DNA of 64,000 nt from Streptomyces pyxinicus (lineage in GTDB: Bacteria; Actinomycetota; Actinomycetes; Streptomycetales; Streptomycetaceae): assembly GCF_024753135.1 (NCBI RefSeq), contig NZ_JANUGP010000035.1:1-64000 (forward strand). The letters run 5' to 3'. Positions 16,882-25,767 of the stretch are shown here, piece by piece. A model generated the notes under the pieces. It had not been told where the DNA came from. It saw nothing but the letters and a program-made list of their open reading frames with translations, and did not search any database. Every line of letters starts with the position of its first letter. Position 1 is the stretch's first letter. Position numbers and translations under genes: made by a program.

Positions 16882-17523
16882 ATGCGCTTCCGGGACCGCG
16901 CCGAAGCCGGCCGTGAACTGGCCGGACCGCTCGTCGCCGCGCACGCCCGGGGCGACCTCGCCGACCCCGTCGTCCTCGCCCTGCCCCGCGGCGGCATCGC
17001 CGTGGCCGCGCCGGTCGCCCGGGCCCTCGGCGCCCCGCTCGACGTGCTCGTCGTCCGCAAGATCGGCGCCCCGCACCACGAGGAGTTCGCCGTCGGCGCG
17101 CTCGTTGGCGACGACCCGCCCCTCTTCGACACCGGCACCCTCGACCGCCTCGGCCTCACCGAGGCCGCCCTCGCGCCCGTCGTGGACCGCGAGCGGCAGG
17201 AACTGTGCCGTCGCGAACGCCGCTACCGTGGCGACCGCCCGCCCCCGGAGCTGACCGGCCGCACCGTGATCGTCGTGGACGACGGCCTGGCCACCGGCGC
17301 CACCGCCCGCGCCGCCCTGCGTCACGTACGACGCCGGCACCCGGCCCATCTCGTCCTCGCCGTCCCCGTCGGCGCCCCCGACGCCGCCGCCCGCCTCGCC
17401 CCCGAGACCGACACCCTGCTCTGCCCCCACCGCCCGCCCGGCTTCGCCGCGGTCGGGCAGTGGTACGACGACTTCGAGCAACTGACGGACGAGCAGGTGC
17501 TGGACGCGCTGCGCGGGGCTTGA
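16882..17523 (+). CDS. Phosphoribosyltransferase-family protein
   Basis: 213 aa from ATG 16882, with GAGGAGG 6 bp upstream. It has the PRPP-binding loop VVDDGLATGAT (131-141), PRGG (35-38) and VRKIGAP (59-64). This subgroup is common in actinobacteria and is usually stand-alone. Its acceptor base is unknown, so a direct role in purine salvage should not be assumed despite the nearby purine genes. Divergent from the deacetylase gene. Confidence 0.85.
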   Translation: MRFRDRAEAGRELAGPLVAAHARGDLADPVVLALPRGGIAVAAPVARALGAPLDVLVVRKIGAPHHEEFAVGALVGDDPPLFDTGTLDRLGLTEAALAPVVDRERQELCRRERRYRGDRPPPELTGRTVIVVDDGLATGATARAALRHVRRRHPAHLVLAVPVGAPDAAARLAPETDTLLCPHRPPGFAAVGQWYDDFEQLTDEQVLDALRGA

Positions 17524-17762
17524 GCGCCTTCCGGATCGGCGGCGAGGCGTGGCGCCGCCGGGATTGCCGCGGTTTCGGGTGCCGTTGGCCGGGTGGTGCG
17601 GGGTGGTGGGGTCGGCGGCTCCCGCAGGGCGCGTCCGCACGGGCGGCCACCACGACTCTGCTGCCGGCCCTCGCCCTGGCCGGGGCCCAGCTGGAGACCC
17701 GGCGTCTGCTGCGCCACCGCTTCCGGCGCTGCTACGACCGCCCCCGACCGCGGCGACGTGGC

Positions 17763-18608
17763 TCAGTCGCGTCGTCCCCACGGCAGCACCAGCGTCCGGC
17801 CCTGTGCGCGGCCGGCCTCGGCGGCCGGGCGGCGGGTGGCCGGGTCCAGGGCGTTGTCGCCGATCGCCGCCACCGACGCCTCGTCGGGGGCGACGAGCAC
17901 CACCTCGGCGCCGGCCGCCCGAAGGTCCGCCACGGCCCGCTCCAGCGGCACCTCGCTCGGGAACGGCTCGACCTCACCCATCGGCACGAGCACCAGCACC
18001 CGCTCCGCGCCCGCCGCGAGATCGGCGTTGGCGACGGAGCGCACCCCGCCGTCCACGTAACGCCGCCCGCCGATGGTCACCGGCGGCCACACGCCCGGCA
18101 CCGCACAGCTCGCCGCGACGGCGTCCACCAGCGGCACGCCCGAGGCGCCGTCGAACACCACCGGCGCGCCGCTCTCCGCGTCCACCGCCACGATCTTCAG
18201 CGCCCGCTCCGGCCAGGTGTGGGACGGCAGCCGCGCCTCGATCACCGCCCGCCGCTCCTGCTCCGGCACGGTCCGCGCCGCCAGGGCCACCCGGCCGACC
18301 GCGCACCGCACGTCCGGGGCGGAGCCGGCCGACCCGACGGCGGCGCCGATCTCGGCCGCGAACTTCTCCAGGTCCATCTCGGCCGTGATCTCGGCGGCCT
18401 GCGCCCCGGGGTCCACCTGCCGCGTGTACAGCTCCGCCAGGTCAAGGCCGCTGCCCAACTGCGCCGCCACGGTGGACCCGGCCGAGGTCCCCACCAGCAG
18501 CCCGGCCCCGCTCACGTCCCGTCCCGCGTCGGCGAGCCCGGCCAGCAGCCCGGTCATCCAGGCGATGCCCCCCACACCGCCGCCACCCAGCACCAACGCC
18601 TCGGTCAT
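17763..18608 (-). CDS. Patatin-like phospholipase
   Basis: 281 aa. Has the glycine-rich oxyanion loop LGGGGVGGIAW (7-17), the nucleophile elbow GTSAG with Ser42 and the partner Asp186 in DGG. These form the Ser-Asp dyad of bacterial patatin-like lipid acyl hydrolases. No signal peptide, so a cytoplasmic or peripheral enzyme. ATG at 18608 is preceded by GAGAGGGGG. A much longer open frame continues upstream antisense to the next genes and is ignored. The substrate is unknown. Confidence 0.88.
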   Translation of the reverse strand: MTEALVLGGGGVGGIAWMTGLLAGLADAGRDVSGAGLLVGTSAGSTVAAQLGSGLDLAELYTRQVDPGAQAAEITAEMDLEKFAAEIGAAVGSAGSAPDVRCAVGRVALAARTVPEQERRAVIEARLPSHTWPERALKIVAVDAESGAPVVFDGASGVPLVDAVAASCAVPGVWPPVTIGGRRYVDGGVRSVANADLAAGAERVLVLVPMGEVEPFPSEVPLERAVADLRAAGAEVVLVAPDEASVAAIGDNALDPATRRPAAEAGRAQGRTLVLPWGRRD

Positions 18609-18734
18609 CACGCCCCCTCTCGCCCGCACCCTACGCTCAACGGCCGTTGATGGAGCCGTCGTTCGGTGTGCGGGACGTTGGCGGGGCGAGCGCGCGCCGC
18701 AGTCCCGACGTCCGACCGAACCGGAGACACACCC

Positions 18735-18866
18735 ATGGACATCCGCCACCGGGCCCCCCTCGCCGTGCCGCCGCTCGCCACCCTCCCGCACCCGCCGTAC
18801 ACCGACGGGCGCGGCCCCGAGGACGCGGACGACCCGTTCGCCCCCGGCCGGGGACCGGCCCACTGA
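18735..18866 (+). CDS. Possible 43-aa small protein
   Basis: A short frame, MDIRHRAPLAVPPLATL onward, begins at ATG 18735 with GGAG 8 bp upstream. It is Pro- and Asp-rich with no membrane segment or motif. It lies between the patatin gene and the kinase gene. Start context is the only support, and it may be chance. Confidence 0.3.
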   Translation: MDIRHRAPLAVPPLATLPHPPYTDGRGPEDADDPFAPGRGPAH

Positions 18867-18995
18867 CCCCACCCGCCTCGTCCGCCGCCGTCGCACCGGT
18901 GTACCGGTGCGACGGCGGCGGACGCGCGCCGAAAGGGCCTCCCTTCCCGGTCGGGTCCGGCCATACTGAGGCCCGGCGGACGGGGGTGACGGCCA

Positions 18996-20579
18996 GTGCG
19001 GGGCAGTATCGACGGCTACCGGCTCGATGCCGAACTCGGCCACGGCGGGCAGGCGTCGGTGTACCGGGCCACCGGCCCTGACGGTGTGCCCGTCGCGCTC
19101 AAGACCTGGCACACCCTGGGCGCCGCGCCGGCCGAGGCGCGGCGCCGGATCGCCCGGGAGGCCGCCCTGGTGCGGCGCGTCGAACACCCGGGCGTGGTGC
19201 GCCTGCTCGCCGGGGACCCCGACGGCGACCCGCCCTACCTGGCCTTCGAGTACATCGACGGCACCCCCCTCGACCGCCTCGTGGCCCGGCGCGGCCCGCT
19301 GACCGGTGACCTCGCGCGGGAGACGGTCCTCGGACTGCTGCGGGCCCTGGGCGAGATCCACGCAGCTCCCGTGGCCCACCTCGACGTCAAACCGCACAAC
19401 GTCGTGCTGCGCAACGACACCGCCGGCCCGGTCCCCGTGCTGATCGACTTCGGCATCGCGCGTTCCGCCGAGGCCACCCACACCCGGCTCACCGGCTACA
19501 GCGTGGCGTTCGCCTCGCCCGAGCAGCTCCGGCTCGACACCGCCTACACGCCCTCCGACGTCTTCTCCTGGGCCTCCACGGTGTACTTCCTGCTCACCGG
19601 ACGGCACCCGTTCGGATCCGACCCGGCCGCCGCCGTCGCCGCCATCCGGGACCGGGACGCGCTGCCCGACCCCGGGCCGTTCCACGCGGCGGCGGGCGCC
19701 GCGGCCGGCCGGCTCTGGGAGATCCTGATCGGCTGCTGGCACCGCGACCCCGCCCTGCGCTGGCCCCTGCACCTCGTCCCCGCGCCCGGCGAGGTCACCC
19801 GCCCCACCTGCGACACCCGGGCCCTGCTCGGCGCGGTGGAGGACGCCTTCAGCGACGCGCCCGCCCGGACCCTGCGCCTCGGCCGGATCAACCCGCGCAA
19901 GGCCGGCCCGACGCCCTGGCACGAGCTGGGCGCCCAGCTGCGCCACCACCGGCGGCACGGCGCCTGGTCGATGACCCGCCGCCAGCTCGCCAGCCAGCGC
20001 GAACTGCTGGGCCGGACCAGCGCGTTCAGGCTGTGGGCGTACGAGATGGGCTGGAGCGAGCCGCCCTTCGACCTCGTCTCCCTGGTCGACCGGATCACCG
20101 ACGCCCAGGGCTATCTGCGCTACCTGCACCTGTGCGCCCGCGGCAGCGACCTGCTCGGCCTGGACGGCCGCCCCCGCGGCTCGCGCTACCCGGTGCCCGG
20201 CGACCGCAGCGAACAGCACGAGGACACGCCCTCGCTCATCGAGCTGGCGCCCTGGCAGACGGGCGAGTTCCCGCTGCACATCCGCAACAGCGGCACCGTG
20301 ACCTGGCGGGGCCGGCGGCTCCAGGCGATGGCACCGGCCACCGGTACCGAGACGGTGCGGCTGCGCGGCGAGCGCTTCGACGTACCCGAGACCCCGCCCG
20401 GCGCGGTCGCCACCGTCCTGATCCCGGTGCGCGCCCCGGGCTGGCCCGCCGTCTACCGGCAGCGGTTCAAGATGGTGGACGAGGAGGGGCTGTTCTGCTT
20501 CCCGGGCGTCAACACGCTGGGCATCGAGGTCATGATCCAGGTCGTGCGCAGGGAGGGACATGACGGGCCGACGGGATGA
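18996..20579 (+). CDS. Serine/threonine protein kinase with C-terminal NBR1-like Ig domain
   Basis: 527 aa from GTG 18996. The kinase domain (about 1-260) is complete: glycine loop LGHGGQASVY, ATP-binding Lys36 (VALK), catalytic HLDVKPHN with Asp130 and DFG at 151-153. Instead of the usual PASTA/transmembrane tail it continues with an Arg-rich helical region (about 300-390) and then a beta-rich domain (about 412-515) with IRNSGTVTW. That matches the NBR1-type Ig-like domain found in some actinobacterial regulators. No membrane segment is visible, so it is probably cytoplasmic. Its 3' end overlaps the next gene by 20 bp, so the two products likely act together. Confidence 0.85.
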   Translation: MRGSIDGYRLDAELGHGGQASVYRATGPDGVPVALKTWHTLGAAPAEARRRIAREAALVRRVEHPGVVRLLAGDPDGDPPYLAFEYIDGTPLDRLVARRGPLTGDLARETVLGLLRALGEIHAAPVAHLDVKPHNVVLRNDTAGPVPVLIDFGIARSAEATHTRLTGYSVAFASPEQLRLDTAYTPSDVFSWASTVYFLLTGRHPFGSDPAAAVAAIRDRDALPDPGPFHAAAGAAAGRLWEILIGCWHRDPALRWPLHLVPAPGEVTRPTCDTRALLGAVEDAFSDAPARTLRLGRINPRKAGPTPWHELGAQLRHHRRHGAWSMTRRQLASQRELLGRTSAFRLWAYEMGWSEPPFDLVSLVDRITDAQGYLRYLHLCARGSDLLGLDGRPRGSRYPVPGDRSEQHEDTPSLIELAPWQTGEFPLHIRNSGTVTWRGRRLQAMAPATGTETVRLRGERFDVPETPPGAVATVLIPVRAPGWPAVYRQRFKMVDEEGLFCFPGVNTLGIEVMIQVVRREGHDGPTG

Positions 20580-21441
20580 CCGTCCGGGCGGCACGGAGCC
20601 CCCGGGGCCGGAACGCGGTGCCGGGTATGCGGCGGACGTGGTCGGTGTGCTGTCCGGCGCCTGTCCGCCGGGCGCCTCCCGGCCCCGGGACGTGCCGCTG
20701 CGCGAGGGCGACCGCTGCCTGGTCGGCCGCCCGTCCCGGCTGCGTCCGCCGCCGGCCGGTGACGGCGTGTTCCTGTCCCTGGGGCCGGGGGTGCGGCGCA
20801 GCGTGCCGGCGGTCGCCCTGGTGCTGGCCGTCGCCCGCAGCGCCGTGCACCTGCGGGCCGGGCACGGCGCGGTCGACCTGCTGGTGGACGGCGCCGTGCC
20901 CGCTCCCGGCGGCATCCGCCTCGCCGGACCGGAACACGAGATCGTCGTCGATCCCGTCGGCGTGCCCCGCGCCCTCGCCGTCCGCCTGTTCGGCACACCG
21001 CCCGCGCTCGAACCGCCGCCCGCCAGCGGTACGACCCGCCTCCCCGTGCTCCGGGTGAGCGGGGACCGGCTGCTGCCCATGGCCGTGGCGCTGGCGTGGC
21101 CGGCCGTCACCGGGGTGCCGCGGCCCCGGGCGGACGGCTGGTCGCTGCCCCAGATCGTGGCCCGGCACCGTGAGCTGTGGGGCGGTGGACCGGTCGAGCC
21201 GCGGCACACGCTGTTCCGGCTGCGGGAGATCCTGGCCGGCGCACGCTGCGCCGACGGGCGTCCGATGGCGGCGATCGAGGACGTCCAGCCGTGGCCCTGG
21301 GCCGAGCGGCTGGAGGACACCCCCTACCTGGACAACGAGTCGTTCATGGCGGCGAAGAACCGCATCACCGCCGGGTACTTCGCCGCCGCCGGCCAGGTCC
21401 GCCCGCACCTGGTCGAGGCGCTGGCCCGGCGGACCCGCTGA
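20560..21441 (+). CDS. FHA-like / winged-helix protein, partner of the kinase
   Basis: 293 aa. The start codon lies inside the end of the kinase gene. Residues about 45-150 form a beta-rich region with FHA-like spacing (LREGDRCLVGRPSRL, then alternating strands). Residues about 165-293 are helical and start LPMAVALAWPAV, similar to winged-helix regions found after FHA-like domains in Streptomyces proteins. FHA domains bind phosphothreonine, so this could read the kinase's output. The FHA assignment is by pattern only. Expressed from the same transcript as the kinase. Confidence 0.7.
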   Translation: MTGRRDDRPGGTEPPGPERGAGYAADVVGVLSGACPPGASRPRDVPLREGDRCLVGRPSRLRPPPAGDGVFLSLGPGVRRSVPAVALVLAVARSAVHLRAGHGAVDLLVDGAVPAPGGIRLAGPEHEIVVDPVGVPRALAVRLFGTPPALEPPPASGTTRLPVLRVSGDRLLPMAVALAWPAVTGVPRPRADGWSLPQIVARHRELWGGGPVEPRHTLFRLREILAGARCADGRPMAAIEDVQPWPWAERLEDTPYLDNESFMAAKNRITAGYFAAAGQVRPHLVEALARRTR

Positions 21442-21459
21442 CGGCCGCCGCCGCGCCGC

Positions 21460-23025
21460 TCACCAGAGCCGGACCGTCCGGCCCGAGGTGTCCGTGCGGG
21501 GCAGCCGGGCCCTGAGCGCGGACGGCCGGACCGTACGCCGCAGCGCCGGGCGCCCCTTGTTCGCCACCCGGTCCAGCCAGTCCAGGCACAGGGCGCCGCA
21601 GTCGAACTGGCTGTCCGTCAGCTGGTCCGGGACGTGCGGGTCCGCCGCGTCGGGCGTCCCGGGCGGAGGGGTGAGCCGTAACCGCAGGTCGTGATCCGGT
21701 CCCAGCGCCGCGCCGCGCTGCTCCAGCACCTCCTCCACGCGGTCCAGCGCCCGGCGCAGCCCGGCCTTCCAGGCGTCCGCGGGCCGGGTCTCGCGCGCGG
21801 TGAGCTGCCGCCGGCGGGCCCACCAGTCGAGGTGCGCGGGCGAGGGCCTGGCGTACACGATGTGGGCGCGGATGTCGCGCAGCAGTTGCCGGGTGGCACC
21901 GTCGTAGGCGTCCTGGTCGCCGAAGACGTACGGCCGGACGAGCAGCACCACGGGCCAGGGGTCGGCGGGTTCGGCCAGGACGCCCGCCCGGCGCGCGGCG
22001 GCGCCCCAGCCCTGCCGGCGCCGGATCGCCGGGGCCAGCGCCGGAGAGCGGACGAGACGCCCGGCGTCGAACGCCGTGGCCGAGGTGACCGGTACGTAGC
22101 GCCAGCCCAGCGCCTCGGCCAGCAGGGCGGCGACCGGGCCGATCGAGTAGTCCGCGCCGATCACCACGACCGGCAGGCCGTCCGCCGAGGTCCAGGGCAG
22201 CCGCTCCGCGAACGGCTGCCCGGTCAGCACGTGCTGGACGAGCAGATGGGTCGGCCAGCGCCGGCACACCGAGCGCCACAGCGTCGTCCCCGGCTCGCCC
22301 TGCCAGCTGAAGTCGCCCGCCCGGGACAGCGCGTCGGTGGTCGCGACCTCCAACTCCGCCTGGAACAGCCGGTGCCGGAGGATCGCCGGGTCACCGTCGT
22401 CGGTGTCCGGGGTGATGCCGAAAGTCCGTGGTGACCCCAACCCGAGCGCGCGGGCGGCCAGTTCGCCCGCGCGCAGCGGCCGGGCGTCGTCGTCGGGTGT
22501 GAACTCCGCGATCAGCGTGGTCGGTACGGGGCACCGCTCACCCGACCGCAGCGCGTGCAGCCGTACCTGGAAGCGCCCGGCCACCTGTTCGTCGCCCAGC
22601 ACCGCCGAGGCCGCCAGCAGCGGGGCGCGCCCGGTGTCCTCGGACGCCAGCCCGTCCAGGCTCTCGCTCAGCTTCGCCACGGCCGCCCGCGCGGCCCGCA
22701 ACTGCTCCGGCAGGTCCGACTGCCGTACGGCCGGGACCTCGTGCGGGGGCAGCCAGCCCATCTCGGCGTACACCCGGGACACCTGCGCCCCGGCGAGTTC
22801 GGCGAGCGCTCTGAGCACGGTCGGCTTGATCATCGTCCGGCCGACGGCGTAGCTGCGCAGCGCCCCGGTGCTGATGCCCAGCTGCCGGGCCAGCGCCTCG
22901 TCGGTGACCGGCCCCTGCCGTTCCTCCAGTTGTCTGCGCAGCCCGCGCATCGTGTCCGCGGCGGTTCTCAACTCGCCGGATGCATACGTCAACGCGCCCC
23001 CCGGGCCGAACAGATCTGATGACAA
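21460..23025 (-). CDS. HTH protein with a P-loop-like segment, function unknown
   Basis: 521 aa in the longest form, which begins with TTG at 23025. ATG at 22950 is a safer but shorter start. The N-terminus contains an XRE-like helix-turn-helix (about 30-85, LARQLGISTGALRSYAVGR). Around 285-305 the segment PVVVIGADYSIGPVAALLAEALGW looks like the strand-loop-helix of a P-loop NTPase but lacks the GK[ST] of Walker A. A second hydrophobic strand, WPVVLLVRP, follows. It is convergent with the FHA-like gene, only 18 bp apart, and divergent from the small membrane protein. No known function. Confidence 0.7.
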   Translation of the reverse strand: MSSDLFGPGGALTYASGELRTAADTMRGLRRQLEERQGPVTDEALARQLGISTGALRSYAVGRTMIKPTVLRALAELAGAQVSRVYAEMGWLPPHEVPAVRQSDLPEQLRAARAAVAKLSESLDGLASEDTGRAPLLAASAVLGDEQVAGRFQVRLHALRSGERCPVPTTLIAEFTPDDDARPLRAGELAARALGLGSPRTFGITPDTDDGDPAILRHRLFQAELEVATTDALSRAGDFSWQGEPGTTLWRSVCRRWPTHLLVQHVLTGQPFAERLPWTSADGLPVVVIGADYSIGPVAALLAEALGWRYVPVTSATAFDAGRLVRSPALAPAIRRRQGWGAAARRAGVLAEPADPWPVVLLVRPYVFGDQDAYDGATRQLLRDIRAHIVYARPSPAHLDWWARRRQLTARETRPADAWKAGLRRALDRVEEVLEQRGAALGPDHDLRLRLTPPPGTPDAADPHVPDQLTDSQFDCGALCLDWLDRVANKGRPALRRTVRPSALRARLPRTDTSGRTVRLW

Positions 23026-23142
23026 AAGCGTACAGAAATGACGACTCCCGAGCGGCCCGTTCCCTCATCCTTGGGGGCACTCGCGATCTCCAAAGGGGCG
23101 CGTACGCACGAGAGTTCGGAACTGAGCGGAAGGAGCCGGGCC

Positions 23143-23442
23143 ATGAGCTTCGGCGCTGTGATCGGGCTGCTGCACGTACTGGGCGCCATCGTGTCGGTGT
23201 GGGTGCTCACCCACCGGACCGGCTACTCGGGATGGCACGGGCTGCCGGCGCGGATCATCCTGATAAGCCCCGAGTGGTTCGTCACCACCTTCCTGAAGGC
23301 CTTCGTGTGGGAAGCGGTGCTCGCGTACTGGCTGGCCACCGGCAAGCCGGCCTCGCGCTGGGGCGTCCCGCACGACAGCCGCAGCGGCCGGATCGTGCGG
23401 GGGCGCCACATGACGGACGAGGACACGCCCGTACGGCGGTAG
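23143..23442 (+). CDS. Small membrane protein
   Basis: 99 aa from ATG 23143, with AAGGAG 9 bp upstream. Two hydrophobic segments: residues about 3-22 (VIGLLHVLGAIVSVWVL) and about 44-62 (FVTTFLKAFVWEAVLAYWL). A short basic cytoplasmic tail follows. No recognised family. It lies in the kinase/HTH cluster, upstream of the zinc-ribbon gene by 67 bp. Confidence 0.7.
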   Translation: MSFGAVIGLLHVLGAIVSVWVLTHRTGYSGWHGLPARIILISPEWFVTTFLKAFVWEAVLAYWLATGKPASRWGVPHDSRSGRIVRGRHMTDEDTPVRR

Positions 23443-23509
23443 CCGCGCCACCCCCGCCGGCCCCCGCCCGGCCCCACCACGACCGCCGACGAGCGCACGA
23501 GAGGCACCC

Positions 23510-24646
23510 ATGGGACTGTTCACACGGCGCAAGGCCCTGCCACCGACCCGCCACGGATACCAGCCGCCCCCGGGCGGCGTGGGCCGGCGCTGGATCTGCC
23601 CCTGGGACGAGTGCGGGCGGGGCGGCCCCGACCACCCGGCGGACCGCTGGCCGCGCACCTGCCCCGGGTGCGGCACCGCCGTCGTCACCTTCTCGCTGGC
23701 CGAACCCTGGCAGCACGCGGCGAAGCGGGTGGAACTCGACGCCCGGCTGGGCGGCTCCCCGGACTGGGGCGACCCGGACCGGGCCCGCGCCGAGGACCTG
23801 CTGTGGGCCGCCGACGAGGCCCTGCGGAACGGGCACGCCGACCGGGTGCCCGCGATCGCGACGCGGCTCGCCGACCTGCTCGACGCCGGCCGGGCCACGG
23901 GCCGCGCCGAGGGGTACGACCAGCTCTTCCATCTGGTGCGGCTGCTGGGCGCGGCGGGCGAGTGGGGGACCGCCGCCGGTGTGCTGCGCCGGTGGCGGCG
24001 CTCGGTCCGCCACGACGACCTGGAGGACAACGACCAGCGCACCGAGGCCCGTATGCTCGCCGCCTCCCTGATCTTCTACCTGGAGGAGGCTCCCGCGACG
24101 GTCCCCGTGGACCGGCAGGGCGTCTGGGAGCTGCTCCAGGAGTTCATCCCGGTCATGGAGAGCGTCGTCACCGCCGACATCGACCGCTCCTGGAAGCGGC
24201 TGCGGCACACCATGGCCGGCCGCCGGGACCCCGACGAGGCCGCCGCCCGCGCGCTGGAGCGCCTCGCCGCCCTGGACGCGGCCCGGCCGCCCCGGGGGCT
24301 GCCCGCGGAGACGCCGCTGCGGATGGAGATCCTCGGCCGGCACACCGCCAAGGGGTCCGACAGCACGCTCGACGCGTCCCCCATCTGGACCGTCTGCCTC
24401 CAGCCCTACCTGAGCGTCTCCCCCGAGGAACTGGCCGCCGTCGTCCTGCCGGTGGGCGGCTGGCCGGTGTACGGCGCCTCGCGCTGCCTGCGGGAACTGG
24501 GCACCCACGACGAGGACGGCCCGGCGTACGGCGCCATCTGGGACGCCGGCCTGGAGTTCTACCACGGCACCGGCGTCTCGTCCGCGCACCTGTCCTTCGA
24601 CGACCAGCAGCGCTGGATACGGCGGCACGGGCCCGGCAGTTGGTGA
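23510..24646 (+). CDS. Zinc-ribbon protein of unknown function
   Basis: 378 aa. The N-terminus holds two cysteine pairs, C30/C35 and C51/C54 (CPWDEC and CPGC), as in a zinc ribbon. The rest is helical and charged (residues 80-270), followed by a mixed alpha/beta region. No catalytic motif or membrane segment is visible. ATG 23510 follows the upstream membrane-protein gene by 67 bp. Convergent with the trypsin-like protease gene, with a strong terminator hairpin between them. Confidence 0.7.
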   Translation: MGLFTRRKALPPTRHGYQPPPGGVGRRWICPWDECGRGGPDHPADRWPRTCPGCGTAVVTFSLAEPWQHAAKRVELDARLGGSPDWGDPDRARAEDLLWAADEALRNGHADRVPAIATRLADLLDAGRATGRAEGYDQLFHLVRLLGAAGEWGTAAGVLRRWRRSVRHDDLEDNDQRTEARMLAASLIFYLEEAPATVPVDRQGVWELLQEFIPVMESVVTADIDRSWKRLRHTMAGRRDPDEAAARALERLAALDAARPPRGLPAETPLRMEILGRHTAKGSDSTLDASPIWTVCLQPYLSVSPEELAAVVLPVGGWPVYGASRCLRELGTHDEDGPAYGAIWDAGLEFYHGTGVSSAHLSFDDQQRWIRRHGPGSW

Positions 24647-24692
24647 GGGATGCCGGCGGGCGCTCCGCGTCCCACGGGGGTGGACGTGGAGA

Positions 24693-24735
24693 GGGGGGCG
24701 TTGCGGGCCGCTCGTGGTGGCTCGCAACGCCCCCC
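24693..24735. terminator. Bidirectional terminator hairpin
   Basis: Perfect 13-bp arms GGGGGGCGTTGCG (24693-24705) and CGCAACGCCCCCC (24723-24735) with a 17-nt loop, between the convergent zinc-ribbon and protease genes. Confidence 0.85.
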
Positions 24736-24773
24736 TGGCAGTTACCCGAGGGGTGCTCGGGTGGTCTTCCGGG

Positions 24774-25565
24774 CTACGAGTTGACCTGCGCGGTCACCAG
24801 GTTCGAGAAGGTGGTCAGCCGGGTGTAGACACCCGGGTAGCCCGCCTCCGCGCACCCCTCGCCCCAAGAAGTGATCCCTGCCAGGACGCCCCCGATGAGC
24901 AGGGGACCGCCGCTGTCGCCCTGGCAGGTGTCTACGCCGCCGGAGGAGTATCCGGCGCACACCATGTCGGTCTGGACGAAGTCCGAACCGTAGGAGGATC
25001 GGCAGCTGGAGTCGGACACGATCGGAACGGTCGCGGTCCGCAGCTGGTTGGAGGAGCTGCCATTCTCCGAGGTGGTGCCCCAGCCGAGGATGCGGGCCGT
25101 GGTGCCGGCCGCGTACACGCTCGTCTGGGAGGAGGAGACGTACGACGCCGGCGCGTACGGCATCGACGTCGCGAGGGTCAGCACGGCCACGTCGTCGCCG
25201 TTGGTGGCGTCGGTGTAGTCCGGGTTGATCCAGATCTTGCTGACCTTGCTCACCGTGCCGTTGGTGCCGTTCAGATAGGTCCGGCCGCCGACCACCCGGA
25301 CGCTGCCGGTGCTCTCGCCGGCCATGCAGTGCGCCGCCGTCACGACCTTCTTGGGCGCCACCAGGGTGCCGCCGCAGAACTGGTTCTGGGAGGCGTCCGT
25401 GATCTGCATGACGAACGGGTACGAGCTGGTCGTGGTCGTCGTACCGCCGACGATCGGCTGGGGCGCGGCGTTCGCCGTGGGGGAGGCGAGCAGCGCGGTC
25501 GCCGCGGCGGCGGTGGTGGCCAGCAGGGCGGCGGCGGTCTTCCTGGCACGTCTGGGCCCGAACAT
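24774..25565 (-). CDS. Secreted trypsin-like serine protease (S1 family)
   Basis: 263 aa. A basic N-terminus and a long hydrophobic signal sequence end near ANA (residue 33), followed by the short propeptide APQP and the mature start IVGG (38-41). The catalytic triad is visible: His79 (TAAHC), Asp125 (DDVAVL) and Ser218 (GDSGG). Asp212, six residues before the Ser, gives trypsin-like preference for Arg/Lys. Cysteines form the usual pairs. Resembles Streptomyces griseus trypsin. Translation starts at ATG 25565 after GAGGAG. Its promoter carries two TGAGGGAA boxes, and a LAL regulator gene lies directly upstream. Confidence 0.93.
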   Translation of the reverse strand: MFGPRRARKTAAALLATTAAAATALLASPTANAAPQPIVGGTTTTTSSYPFVMQITDASQNQFCGGTLVAPKKVVTAAHCMAGESTGSVRVVGGRTYLNGTNGTVSKVSKIWINPDYTDATNGDDVAVLTLATSMPYAPASYVSSSQTSVYAAGTTARILGWGTTSENGSSSNQLRTATVPIVSDSSCRSSYGSDFVQTDMVCAGYSSGGVDTCQGDSGGPLLIGGVLAGITSWGEGCAEAGYPGVYTRLTTFSNLVTAQVNS

Positions 25566-25669
25566 GAGTCTCCTCAGTGGGGGTTGCACCGGTGGGGGAT
25601 CGCGCGGGTGTGGGGGGCCGGGGGCCGTGGGACCGACCCCCGTGTGCCCGGGCGAGCGGCACGTCCCTT

Positions 25670-25740
25670 ACGCTAGGACCCGGCACCCTCGGCTCCCAAT
25701 GAGGGAACCCCCTAGGAGGCCGGGTGAGGGAAAACCCTCG
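25670..25740 (-). promoter_or_regulatory. Protease promoter with two TGAGGGAA activator boxes
   Basis: On the minus strand there is TTGGGA (25694-25699), an 18-bp spacer and TAGCGT (25670-25675). Just upstream are two similar boxes, 25700-25715 and 25725-25740. Both begin TGAGGGAA on the plus strand and each is partly palindromic (GAGGG-TTTT-CCCTC for the outer one). They are 25 bp apart. They loosely resemble the CTVGGGAWWTCCCBAG operator of the PAS-LuxR protein PimM. The position just upstream of -35 suits an activator. Confidence 0.6.
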
Positions 25741-25767
25741 GTCCGAGCCAGTTAACAAGGGCCGTGC

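Noticed and set aside
17763..21320. 1185-codon open frame on the minus strand
   Set aside because: It covers the kinase and FHA-like genes in antisense. High-GC DNA gives long open frames by chance. Only its end is the real patatin gene (17763-18608).
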